Positions 5,740-12,731 of a DNA stretch of 14,271 bases are shown piece after piece. The stretch spans positions 1 through 14,271 of the forward strand of contig CAIKBP010000105.1 of assembly GCA_903825695.1 (NCBI GenBank), given 5' to 3'. Origin of the DNA: an uncultured Verrucomicrobiota bacterium (GTDB taxonomy: Bacteria > Verrucomicrobiota > Verrucomicrobiia > Palsa-1439). Under the pieces are notes generated by a model. That model saw only the letters and a list, made by a program, of their open reading frames with translations. It had not been told where the DNA came from and ran no database searches. Numbering within the stretch: the first letter of the stretch is position 1; the number at the start of each line of letters is the position of its first letter. The position numbers were made by a program, and so were the translations under genes.

Positions 5740-8190
5740 CTAGCTACTCGGCTTTCTTCGCCTGTATTGTTTCGGGGTAGCCGCGGGCTTTTGCTGTTCC
5801 GCAGAAGAACATGGAGTTGGAATCTTGCCCCAGATGAGCTTGGTTTCTTCGTTCAAGCCCGGGTCGAGCCGAATCGCGTCGGCTGAGTGTTGTCGCGATA
5901 GGCAGTCGAGGCCAAACTGCTTGCAGAACACCATGATTTGGAAGTGGCGTTTGGCTTGTTTCTCGGCCGGCTCCGAAGCCGCGAAGGCATTGGCATAGTA
6001 GTCTGCGGCCTTGGCCAGCGACTCGGGCTGTATATCGGCCCACGGCGTGGTAAGTTCACCATATTGCGTGCTGGTGATCACATCCTCATCGGTGGCGCTG
6101 GAAATCGTGCCTGATGACAGGAAGGTATTATTGCGCTTGGTAAGGCTCGGTCCGAAGTAGCGTTCACGCTGGAAATCGGCGATCAACTGCGTCTTGAAGT
6201 CGGCGAGACGCGTGGCGATTGCCAGCGGAACCTGCAGTACGCGTTTCCCTTCGCGTGTAACGAGTTGCTGATTAAGTTTGCTGTATTTGGTGAAGGCAGT
6301 TTGAAAATCGTAGGTGGACCAAAGATTGGTGAGCGAGGCAACGAGATCGCGGGCAAGTTTCTCCTCATCGGCATTGCTCAGCGAGCTTTTTGTGCCTGTA
6401 CCGGGTAAAGTAGCATTGGTGTTCGGAGTAGTGGTTACAGCGCTTGTGCTCACAGCACTCGGACCAGCATTGCTGACCACAACGGGGGGCGGGACAGCCA
6501 GCGTCGCCACATCGGCATCGAATATGACATAGTTGAACACCTTCACCCCGGCGATCATGCCGCCCCAATAGTCATCTCGGGTTCCCCACTTGCCCGCACC
6601 CACGATGAACGCCCCCGAGGTGGCAAAACCCGAGTTGAACGGTTTGCTCCCGACCAGCATCCCGTTCGCGTACAATTTCACCTCGCTGCCGGTGTAGATC
6701 CCTGCGAAGTGATACCAGGTGTTGGGGGCCAGTACCGTGTCCCATTCAACAACACAGATGACGGATGAAGTCTTCGAATCCTCATCGCGCATGACCATGC
6801 GTAACTTCCCATTTCTGCCCCTTTGCAGGTAGAAACAGCTTATGTTCGCTCCATCTTGACTCAAGAGCGCTTCGTAGCCTTTACCACCACCGCTCCAATA
6901 AGCCCACACGGCTACACTGAACGGCTTGCTGGTGTCCAACACCGCCGCCGTCGTCTGCGCATACTGATCTACCCCGTTCAACGCCAACGCCTGGCCCAAA
7001 TGACTCTGCACAAAGGTCGGATCGCCCACGAGTGACAACGGATATCCACTGCCAGAGGCATCATCGACTTTCCCATCAAGCGGCCAGTACGCTACCATTG
7101 CTTGGTTGGTCGCCTCTGGCGGTTTCTCCGGTTTTGGCAGGTTCTCCGGTTTTGGTGGGGTTGGCACTGGATGTACGATTGGTGGCTTCGGAGGTGTGTG
7201 CTTGTTCTGCCGCAGTACAAAGCTTACCGCAACAATGACCATGGCAACCATGGCTATCAACACCCCGATGATAATCGGCAGTTCCTTGGACAGTGGTGGA
7301 GGTGCTGCGACCGGTATTGGCGGTTGCAGGTGTTCCATCGCGTGCAGGTCAACACCGAGCCGCTGAGCTGTGGCTTCGGTTTTTGCTTCATTCAGGTCTT
7401 TCAGTAGCGCATCGTAATCCAAGTAGCGCATCAAGATACTCTTGTTGAGCATCTTGTTGACGACCTTCTCGGTCTTTGCGGTGATTCTCGGGTTTATGTC
7501 GCGCAATAGCGGCGGCTTCTCGCTGAGACGCTTAAGAGCCAGTTGGGCGGGGTCTTCGGCGTCAAACGGCGGCCGGCCCGCAATGGCATGGAACAGGGTG
7601 GCGCCGAGGCTGTAAACGTCACTGCGAAAATCCTCCGCCCTCTGACCGACACGTTCAGGAGAAATGTAGTACGGCGACCCCCAAATGCCGCCTCCGGAGG
7701 GAATCACTTCGACGTTGGCCAATTTTGCCAAGCCGAAGTCGAGAACCTTGGCGCCCTGGTCTTCTGTGATGAAAATATTGGCGGGCTTGATGTCGCCGTG
7801 GATCATCTGCTGTTTGTAGGCGGCGCGGAGCGCTTCGGCCACTTGAATGGTGATGTCAAGCGCGCGTTCCTCGTCTAGCGGTCCATCGGTTTCGAGAATC
7901 TGGCGAAGCGAACGGCCCCGCAGTAACTCCATGACAATGTAGTACTGGCCGCCGGTATCTCCGACAAGGTGCACTTGTGCGATGTGTGGATGGCTGATCG
8001 CGGCCGCGTTGCGCGCTTCCTGAAGAAAATCCGCAGCAAATTTCGGGTCCCTCGCTATTTCGTCGCGCAAGACCTTGATGGCCACCTCGCGGTGCAAGGT
8101 CGGATCCATCGCGCGCCAAACAAACCCCATCCCGCCACGACCTATTTCCTCTTGCAGCTGAAAGTAACCTAATTGGGTCGGAACTGCCAT
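5740..8190 (-). CDS. Membrane Ser/Thr protein kinase with LamG-type ectodomain
   Basis: 816 residues. The kinase domain (about 9-270) has the glycine loop GRGGMG (17-22), Lys39 in VAIK, Glu58, the catalytic HGDIKPAN (131-138, Asp133, Lys135, Asn138), DFG (151-153) and SPE (177-179); the PASTA-type architecture is absent. A single transmembrane helix (about 304-326) follows, then a Pro/Lys linker (about 332-362), a Concanavalin-A/LamG-like domain (about 365-560, opening with AYWPLDGKVDD) and a C-terminal region of about 250 residues that I cannot assign. The N-terminus is presumably cytosolic and the LamG domain periplasmic or extracellular, suggesting a receptor-like kinase sensing glycans or wall ligands. 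The catalytic HRD Arg is Gly, so it is a non-RD kinase. The start is ATG 8190, directly after an in-frame TAA, with no ribosome site. Such LamG kinases are frequent in Planctomycetota-Verrucomicrobiota. Confidence 0.9.
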   Translation of the reverse strand: MAVPTQLGYFQLQEEIGRGGMGFVWRAMDPTLHREVAIKVLRDEIARDPKFAADFLQEARNAAAISHPHIAQVHLVGDTGGQYYIVMELLRGRSLRQILETDGPLDEERALDITIQVAEALRAAYKQQMIHGDIKPANIFITEDQGAKVLDFGLAKLANVEVIPSGGGIWGSPYYISPERVGQRAEDFRSDVYSLGATLFHAIAGRPPFDAEDPAQLALKRLSEKPPLLRDINPRITAKTEKVVNKMLNKSILMRYLDYDALLKDLNEAKTEATAQRLGVDLHAMEHLQPPIPVAAPPPLSKELPIIIGVLIAMVAMVIVAVSFVLRQNKHTPPKPPIVHPVPTPPKPENLPKPEKPPEATNQAMVAYWPLDGKVDDASGSGYPLSLVGDPTFVQSHLGQALALNGVDQYAQTTAAVLDTSKPFSVAVWAYWSGGGKGYEALLSQDGANISCFYLQRGRNGKLRMVMRDEDSKTSSVICVVEWDTVLAPNTWYHFAGIYTGSEVKLYANGMLVGSKPFNSGFATSGAFIVGAGKWGTRDDYWGGMIAGVKVFNYVIFDADVATLAVPPPVVVSNAGPSAVSTSAVTTTPNTNATLPGTGTKSSLSNADEEKLARDLVASLTNLWSTYDFQTAFTKYSKLNQQLVTREGKRVLQVPLAIATRLADFKTQLIADFQRERYFGPSLTKRNNTFLSSGTISSATDEDVITSTQYGELTTPWADIQPESLAKAADYYANAFAASEPAEKQAKRHFQIMVFCKQFGLDCLSRQHSADAIRLDPGLNEETKLIWGKIPTPCSSAEQQKPAATPKQYRRRKPSS

Positions 8191-8221
8191 TTATGTATTT
8201 TTAACGTCTTGCCCCGAAAAG

Positions 8222-8241
8222 CGCAAGTACGATAACTTGCG
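8222..8241. promoter_or_regulatory. Perfect inverted repeat in the kinase/yggS divergent promoter region
   Basis: CGCAAGT (8222-8228) and ACTTGCG (8235-8241) form an exact 7+7 dyad with a 6-base spacer (ACGATA). It sits in the 81-base gap between the divergent kinase and yggS starts, about 32 bases from the kinase ATG and 30 from the yggS GTG. A minus-strand pair TTGCGC (8221-8226) and TAAAAA (8198-8203) at 17-base spacing overlaps it as a weak promoter candidate. The symmetric arms fit a dimeric regulator, but a hairpin in RNA is also possible. Confidence 0.45.
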
Positions 8242-8271
8242 AACATGGCACCCTGCCGATAGAATGCCCCC

Positions 8272-8967
8272 GTGACCGAACTGGAACGGAACCTAAACGC
8301 GGTAAGAGAGCGTTTGGCAACTGCCGCGGAACGCGCGTGCCGAAGTCCGAACGAGATAAACATTGTTGCTGTGACCAAGGCGGTCCAGCCTGAATGTGTC
8401 GAGGAAGCGCTTGGCACCGGGTTGACTGTGTTCGGGGAAAGCAAGGTGCAGGAAGCTATGGCAAAAATCCCGCTCGTATCGAGCCGCGCCCGCTGGCACA
8501 TGATCGGCCATTTGCAGACCAACAAGGCACGTGATGCGGTTGCGCTATTCGAGTTGATTCATTCTGTCGACAGCGTGAAGTTGGCTGTTGAATTGGACAA
8601 ATGCGCCGGGCGCGCCGGCAAGACACAACCGATCCTGCTGGAGGTGAATGTGTCAGGCGAAGCGGGCAAGTCCGGGCTGAGACCCGAAGATCTGGCGGTG
8701 ACGCTTGAACAGATTAACGCCTTGCCGCGAATCGAGATTCGGGGTTTGATGACTATAGCGCCGTTTGCGGAGGATGTTGAGAAGGCGCGCCCACATTTCC
8801 GGCGGCTGCGCGAATTGCGGGATGAGGTTCAAAACAAACTTGGCATGCAGCTGCCGGAGCTTTCGATGGGAATGAGTTACGATTTCGAACCCGCCGTGGA
8901 AGAAGGGGCGACGATGGTGCGGATTGGCACGGCGATCTTCGGAGAACGGAGAACACATGACGCTTAA
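8272..8967 (+). CDS. yggS: YggS/PLPBP family pyridoxal-phosphate homeostasis protein
   Basis: 231 residues, the normal family length. It is a single-domain alanine-racemase-like TIM barrel that holds PLP without a known enzyme activity and helps B6 and amino-acid homeostasis in the cytosol. The PLP lysine is Lys36 in IVAVTK, the same number as in many homologues; other marks are WHMIGHLQTNK and the C-terminal LSMGMSYDF with MVRIGTAIFG. The usual GEN(Y/R)VQE reads GESKVQE here. The start is GTG 8272; an in-frame TAG 12 bases upstream leaves no earlier start, and there is no clear Shine-Dalgarno. Its last 11 bases overlap the start of proC, giving the widespread yggS-proC pair. Confidence 0.93.
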   Translation: MTELERNLNAVRERLATAAERACRSPNEINIVAVTKAVQPECVEEALGTGLTVFGESKVQEAMAKIPLVSSRARWHMIGHLQTNKARDAVALFELIHSVDSVKLAVELDKCAGRAGKTQPILLEVNVSGEAGKSGLRPEDLAVTLEQINALPRIEIRGLMTIAPFAEDVEKARPHFRRLRELRDEVQNKLGMQLPELSMGMSYDFEPAVEEGATMVRIGTAIFGERRTHDA

Positions 8968-9772
8968 CAATAAAACTATCGCCTTCATCGGCGCCGGCAA
9001 CATGGCCGAGGCGTTGATTCGCGGGTTGTTGGCCGCCAAAGAGGTTGAACCCGAGCAGATAATCGCTGCCGATGTGCGCGCAGAGCGACTGTCGTTCTTT
9101 CGAGAGATGTTTCACATTCGTACAGCGCACAACAATACTGCTGCAGCACAGGCGGCTGACATTATTCTGCTGGCGGTCAAACCACAACAGATGGGCGCAG
9201 TGCTCAATGAGATAAAGTCTAACGCGAGAGGCAGGCTGGTGGTCAGTATTGCAGCGGGAATCAGCACTGACAACATTGAACGGGGACTCGGCGGTAAGGC
9301 GCGCGTCGTACGCGCGATGCCGAATACTCCCGCGCTCGTCAGCGCTGGCGCCGCAGCTCTGGCGAAGGGAGCATATGCGACAGAAGAAGATCTGTCGGTG
9401 GCAGAGGCGATTCTGGGCGCAGTAGGCATCACGGCGCGTGTCGAAGAGAAGCTCATCGATGCTGTCACAGCGTTAAGCGGTAGCGGCCCGGCGTATGTGT
9501 TCTATGTGGCGGAAGCCATGATCAGCGCGGGTATCGAGGCGGGGTTGAGTAAGGAACTGGCGGGGAAACTAACGATCCAGACAATTCTGGGCGCTTCGAA
9601 ATTGATGGTGGAGAGTGGTGAATCGGCTGAATCATTGCGGCGCAAGGTAACATCACCCGGCGGCACCACGGAAGCGGCGCTGAAAGTGATGAACGACCGC
9701 AAATTGGTGGAGATCCTTATAGAGGCAATCAAGGCGGCCTCCCGCCGCAGTAAGGAATTATCGGGCGGGTGA
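8957..9772 (+). CDS. proC: Pyrroline-5-carboxylate reductase
   Basis: 271 residues, normal for ProC. It reduces delta-1-pyrroline-5-carboxylate to proline with NAD(P)H, the last step of proline synthesis. The N-terminal Rossmann motif is FIGAGNMAEA (10-19), followed by VRAMPNTPA (118-126), SGSGPAY (174-180) and SPGGTTEAAL (233-242), the ProC signature. The start is ATG 8957, preceded by GGAGAACGGAGAA at 8941-8953, an SD-like stretch. Earlier in-frame codons would only add residues ahead of the compact Rossmann start. It overlaps the yggS end by 11 bases, so translation is probably coupled. The gene ends 146 bases before the next tRNA. Confidence 0.96.
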   Translation: MTLNNKTIAFIGAGNMAEALIRGLLAAKEVEPEQIIAADVRAERLSFFREMFHIRTAHNNTAAAQAADIILLAVKPQQMGAVLNEIKSNARGRLVVSIAAGISTDNIERGLGGKARVVRAMPNTPALVSAGAAALAKGAYATEEDLSVAEAILGAVGITARVEEKLIDAVTALSGSGPAYVFYVAEAMISAGIEAGLSKELAGKLTIQTILGASKLMVESGESAESLRRKVTSPGGTTEAALKVMNDRKLVEILIEAIKAASRRSKELSGG

Positions 9773-9918
9773 GTGGAAAAGACCGTTGAAATTTCCTCCG
9801 GTCTCGCTAATGTAACGCCGCATCCCGTGCGAGGGCTTGTCCGCCGCAGGTGGATAGCCCAGTCCCGACACCGAGTGTCGAGGTTGATCGCGGGTTTGGA
9901 AATGTAACGATTAGTGTT

Positions 9919-9993
9919 GCCAGGGTAGCTCAGTGGTAGAGCAGGGGACTCATAAGCCCTTGGTCGGGAGTTCAACTCTCCCCCCTGGCACCA
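9919..9993 (+). tRNA. tRNA with CAU anticodon (Ile2 or elongator Met)
   Basis: A complete 75-base cloverleaf with CCA encoded. The acceptor GCCAGGG pairs with CCCTGGC, the D stem is GCTC/GAGC, the anticodon loop CTCATAA has CAT at 34-36, and the T stem GGGAG/CTCCC has loop TTCAACT. The G1-C72 pair rules out the initiator. The anticodon stem is GGGGA/GCCCT, with a G-U at 27-43 and an A-G mismatch at 31-39. The stretch from position 26 to 48 resembles E. coli ileX (a lysidine-modified Ile2 tRNA) more than elongator metT, so Ile2 is somewhat favoured, but a tRNA-Met call cannot be excluded. Confidence 0.93.
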
Positions 9994-10066
9994 GATTCTT
10001 TTGATGAGCGTCTGGGTTCGTATATTGTACAGTTGAACATGTGGCTGGCTGAAAAGGATTAAAATA

Positions 10067-10819
10067 ATGAACCGTCTCACGGTCATCATTCCATGCTTCA
10101 ATGAGGAAGCGGCCATTGAAGATTGCCTCACCAGCGTCAAGTTTGCGGACGAGATTCTGGTGGTAGATTCGTTCAGCACGGACCGGACGCTGGAGATCGC
10201 GCGGTGGCACACCGACCGAATACTGCAACATGAGTTCCAAAGCCACGGCGCGCAAAATAATTGGGCGCTCCCCCACGCAACGCATGAATGGGTGCTCATC
10301 GTGGATGCAGACGAGCGTGTCACTCCAGAACTCGCAGAAGAGATTCGCGGTATCTTGCGGGAACCAGACTGCGATGGGTATTGGATACGGCGGCGAAACT
10401 TTTTCCTGGGCAAGGAAATCCGCCATGGGACATGGGGTACAGACAGGGTTCTAAGGTTGTTTCGCCGTGACAAAGGGCGATACGAAGAAAAACCCGTTCA
10501 CTCAAAAGTGGTGTTGAACGGCCGCGACGGACACTGTCGTGAGGCGCTTTTGCACTACACGTATCGAAGCATGGATGACTGGTTGCGCAAGGTCCACCGG
10601 TTCAGTACCGGTGGCGCAATCAACGCCAGAGAGAGCGGCGCACAAAGCAGTGGTTGGTGCATGTTTAGCCGCGCTTGTGCACGCGTGCTGAAATCCTACG
10701 TTTTCAAATGTGGCTTTCTAGATGGGACTGAGGGTTTGATCATCGCCTTTATGCAAGGATACGTCGTTTTTGTGAAATACGCTAAGTTGTATGAAATGCG
10801 GCGCAAGTCAAAGACATGA
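10067..10819 (+). CDS. GT2 glycosyltransferase (WaaE/KdtX-like)
   Basis: 250 residues, typical of the WaaE-like GT2 group that adds a sugar to a lipid-linked or LPS acceptor using a nucleotide-sugar donor. The GT-A N-terminus is LTVIIPCFNEEAAIEDCL (4-21), with the DEILVVDSFSTDRTLEIA segment and the metal-binding VDADE (79-83). A GTWGTDRVLRLFRRDKGRYEEKPVH stretch is typical of this group, as is the C-terminal HYTYRSMDDWLRKVHRF. The last segment, EGLIIAFMQGYVVFVKYAKL (222-241), is hydrophobic and may associate with the membrane. The start is ATG 10067 with AGGA 8 bases upstream. It shares ATGA with the following methyltransferase gene, so both are one operon. Sugar and acceptor are not visible from the sequence. 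Confidence 0.9.
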   Translation: MNRLTVIIPCFNEEAAIEDCLTSVKFADEILVVDSFSTDRTLEIARWHTDRILQHEFQSHGAQNNWALPHATHEWVLIVDADERVTPELAEEIRGILREPDCDGYWIRRRNFFLGKEIRHGTWGTDRVLRLFRRDKGRYEEKPVHSKVVLNGRDGHCREALLHYTYRSMDDWLRKVHRFSTGGAINARESGAQSSGWCMFSRACARVLKSYVFKCGFLDGTEGLIIAFMQGYVVFVKYAKLYEMRRKSKT

Positions 10820-11715
10820 ACAGATTATCGCCTACGGATTCCCCTCCTGAAGTTACGTGGCAGCACGTGAACTGCGCGTTCTGCGGCCGCGATAACGCGA
10901 AGTTCTTCCGCCACGAAGGCTGGCAATTCCCCACATACGAAGTCCGCTGTGTGCATTGCGGACTGGTTTATCTGCAGCCGCGACCGCAGCTGAATGAAGC
11001 GTACATCAGCGATCTCTATAAGGGGCGAGCCTCACTATTGGATCAGTACAAAGTGGACGAACACTTCACGCTTGAACAACTGCGCCCGCATCATCGTCAA
11101 CGGTATGTTGACTCGCTGGAGGCGATCCTAACTGCGCACCCAGCGACCGGCACGCTTATTGATGTCGGCGCTGGGAACGGTGCCCTGCTCTCTTTGGCGC
11201 AGCAGCGCGGTTGGAAGGCGATTGGTGTAGAGATTTCCAAGGAACATTCCGGGTTTTGTAGAGAACAATTGCATCTCGACGTGCGCACCGGCACTTTGGA
11301 ATCCGCATGTTTTCCTGCGGCATCAGCCGATGCAATTGCAATGCGTCATGTGCTGGAGCACGTGGAAGATCCGGTTGGCATGTTGCGGGAGGCGCATCGG
11401 ATCCTGCGCGCCAATGGGGTGTTGCTGCTCGAGGTGCCCAATCCATCGAGTTTCGAGAAGAATGCCCGTCGAATCCTTTACAATGTGATTCATGGTAAAC
11501 GGGTCTGGCGACCAGTGCGCCGTTTGCCGATGCATCTTTTTGCTTTCCCGCCCAAGACGCTAATTGCGAAGGTGCAAGAGATCGGATTCAACGTTGTATC
11601 CTGCTGTACATACTCATATCCCGAACATCACACACAGCTCGTCTTTGCATTGCTGAGGATTTACCACCGCTTATGCATGGGGACCAAGACGCGGTTGGTG
11701 CTGCGCAAACGCTGA
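10816..11715 (+). CDS. SAM-dependent class I methyltransferase with N-terminal zinc ribbon
   Basis: 299 residues. An N-terminal zinc-ribbon-like pair CxxC (20-23) and CxxC (45-48) precedes a class I Rossmann methyltransferase. Motif I is IDVGAGNG (115-122), Glu139 in AIGVEIS is the acidic residue that usually binds the SAM ribose, and RHVLEHVEDP (177-186) with ANGVLLLEVPNP (199-210) match the Methyltransf_23-type family. Such proteins sit in polysaccharide and O-antigen clusters and methylate sugars or intermediates. The gene starts within the GT2 stop (ATGA, 10816-10819), so translation is probably coupled. It ends 7 bases before the stop of the convergent minus-strand glycosyltransferase, with no room for a terminator. 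The substrate is not known. Confidence 0.88.
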   Translation: MNRLSPTDSPPEVTWQHVNCAFCGRDNAKFFRHEGWQFPTYEVRCVHCGLVYLQPRPQLNEAYISDLYKGRASLLDQYKVDEHFTLEQLRPHHRQRYVDSLEAILTAHPATGTLIDVGAGNGALLSLAQQRGWKAIGVEISKEHSGFCREQLHLDVRTGTLESACFPAASADAIAMRHVLEHVEDPVGMLREAHRILRANGVLLLEVPNPSSFEKNARRILYNVIHGKRVWRPVRRLPMHLFAFPPKTLIAKVQEIGFNVVSCCTYSYPEHHTQLVFALLRIYHRLCMGTKTRLVLRKR

Positions 11716-11722
11716 CGGCTGT

Positions 11723-12598
11723 TCAGGCGATAAGGCGGTAGTGTTTCTTGCTTAGTTCCCAGCCGAACCATTTTTCCATTTTCAGCATAAACCGATGCTT
11801 TTTCTCGCGGCTGGTAAGTCGATGGTTGGGATCCGCCTGAAATAAGCCTTCCCCCGGTGGCAACCATTCCTGAATCACCTTCGGATGAGTGCCGGTAAAC
11901 CTGCGCAACGTGAGCGGGTCAACATTCGCATAAGATATCTGAGGAACGGTTCCGATGTTCCAGACAGTTGCTGTGGTTTGTTTCCGTTGAGTCATCTGAT
12001 CTTCGCTCTTTACCCAGCCGTAATGGTAAATGGTCGCCCCCGTGTGAGCCGCCTTTGGATACCGGCCTTTTTTGGGATTATCTAACACGATGAAGAACAA
12101 CCCTTTCGGTGCCCATGCTGGAATGGTGTTCCGCAGGATGCGCGGGGCTGTGCGATACCAACGTGGCGACCAAGCGTACGTGTTCTTGTTGCCGTAAAAA
12201 TGCACATAATCAAAAATTAGCGCCTCAACTTCTGGATTGTTCAGGTGTGTTTCCATTGCTGCGCGAATTTTGGGAAGTTCATTCTCGTGAACAACTTCGT
12301 CTCCCTCGAGGTAGAACGCCCAGTCGCCAATGCAGTTGAATAACGCGATGGATTTCTGTTGCCCGTAGACAAAGCCTTTTACCCCACGATCATTGCGGAC
12401 ATGCTCATTCCACTGAGTGTGAATGATCCGGATTTTCGCGTCACCAATGTCTTGGATCATTTCCTCGGTCTTGTCTTCACTGGGACCGAGCGCGATAATA
12501 AACTCGTCCACGATGGGCAGAATTGAACGAATGGATGCGACAAACGGGTACCCGAACTTCTGGCCGTTGCGCAAAAAAGTGAATCCGCTGACTTTCAT
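11723..12598 (-). CDS. GT2-like glycosyltransferase
   Basis: 291 residues from ATG 12598, chosen because AGAGAGGA lies just before it; an in-frame ATG at 12616 would add MDAERN and lose that site. The N-terminus KVSGFTFLRNGQKFGYPF, the DEFIIALGPSEDKTEEMI segment and the metal site WAFYLEGDEVVHE (EGDE at 98-101) show a GT-A fold of the GT2 type, of the group using a glutamate-aspartate pair. C-terminal HYGWVKSEDQMTQRK is typical of this group in bacterial polysaccharide loci. It differs clearly from the WaaE-like enzyme at 10067. It follows the sulfatase-like gene on the same strand after about 130 bases that contain a terminator-like hairpin, so it may have its own promoter. Donor and acceptor are not visible. 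Confidence 0.87.
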   Translation of the reverse strand: MKVSGFTFLRNGQKFGYPFVASIRSILPIVDEFIIALGPSEDKTEEMIQDIGDAKIRIIHTQWNEHVRNDRGVKGFVYGQQKSIALFNCIGDWAFYLEGDEVVHENELPKIRAAMETHLNNPEVEALIFDYVHFYGNKNTYAWSPRWYRTAPRILRNTIPAWAPKGLFFIVLDNPKKGRYPKAAHTGATIYHYGWVKSEDQMTQRKQTTATVWNIGTVPQISYANVDPLTLRRFTGTHPKVIQEWLPPGEGLFQADPNHRLTSREKKHRFMLKMEKWFGWELSKKHYRLIA

Positions 12599-12636
12599 AT
12601 TCCTCTCTGCATCCATCTATTGGCACTTTGCAGTTC

Positions 12637-12654
12637 GATAACGGACGCGTTACC
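12637..12654. repeat. Imperfect inverted repeat upstream of the minus-strand GT2
   Basis: GATAACG (12637-12643) and CGTTACC (12648-12654) flank a 4-base spacer; six of seven pairs match and the seventh is a G-U type. It lies about 40 bases before the ATG 12598, in the 5' leader or promoter, so it could be an operator or a leader hairpin. Confidence 0.3.
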
Positions 12655-12687
12655 CAAGAGTCTGTATCTTCCACAAGCCGGCTATGG

Positions 12688-12716
12688 AAAATCAAGCTGA
12701 ATACGGCTCGAGCTTG
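12688..12716 (-). terminator. Hairpin with T-run downstream of the sulfatase-like gene
   Basis: Read on the minus strand, CAAGCT (12716-12711) pairs with AGCTTG (12698-12693) across a 12-base loop and is followed directly by ATTTT (12692-12688). It begins 16 bases past the stop of the sulfatase-like gene. The stem is short (6 bp), so this is a weak terminator or an attenuating element before the next gene. Confidence 0.4.
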
Positions 12717-12731
12717 CAGTTTCTTCCATGT

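Noticed and set aside
8924..8956. Earlier in-frame start for proC (adds MARRSSENGEH)
   Set aside because: It lies inside yggS and would put a charged tail before the compact Rossmann start; ATG 8957 has a purine-rich SD-like stretch before it.
9866..9880. CGACAC-CGA-GTGTCG hairpin between proC and the tRNA
   Set aside because: A 6 bp stem with a 3-base loop but no T-run on either side and about 90 bases past the proC stop; may be chance, not called as a terminator.
9502..10473. Long minus-strand open frame (323 codons)
   Set aside because: It runs across proC, the CAU tRNA and the start of the GT2 gene, and its translation is low-complexity and Ser/Arg-rich with no domain; an antisense shadow.
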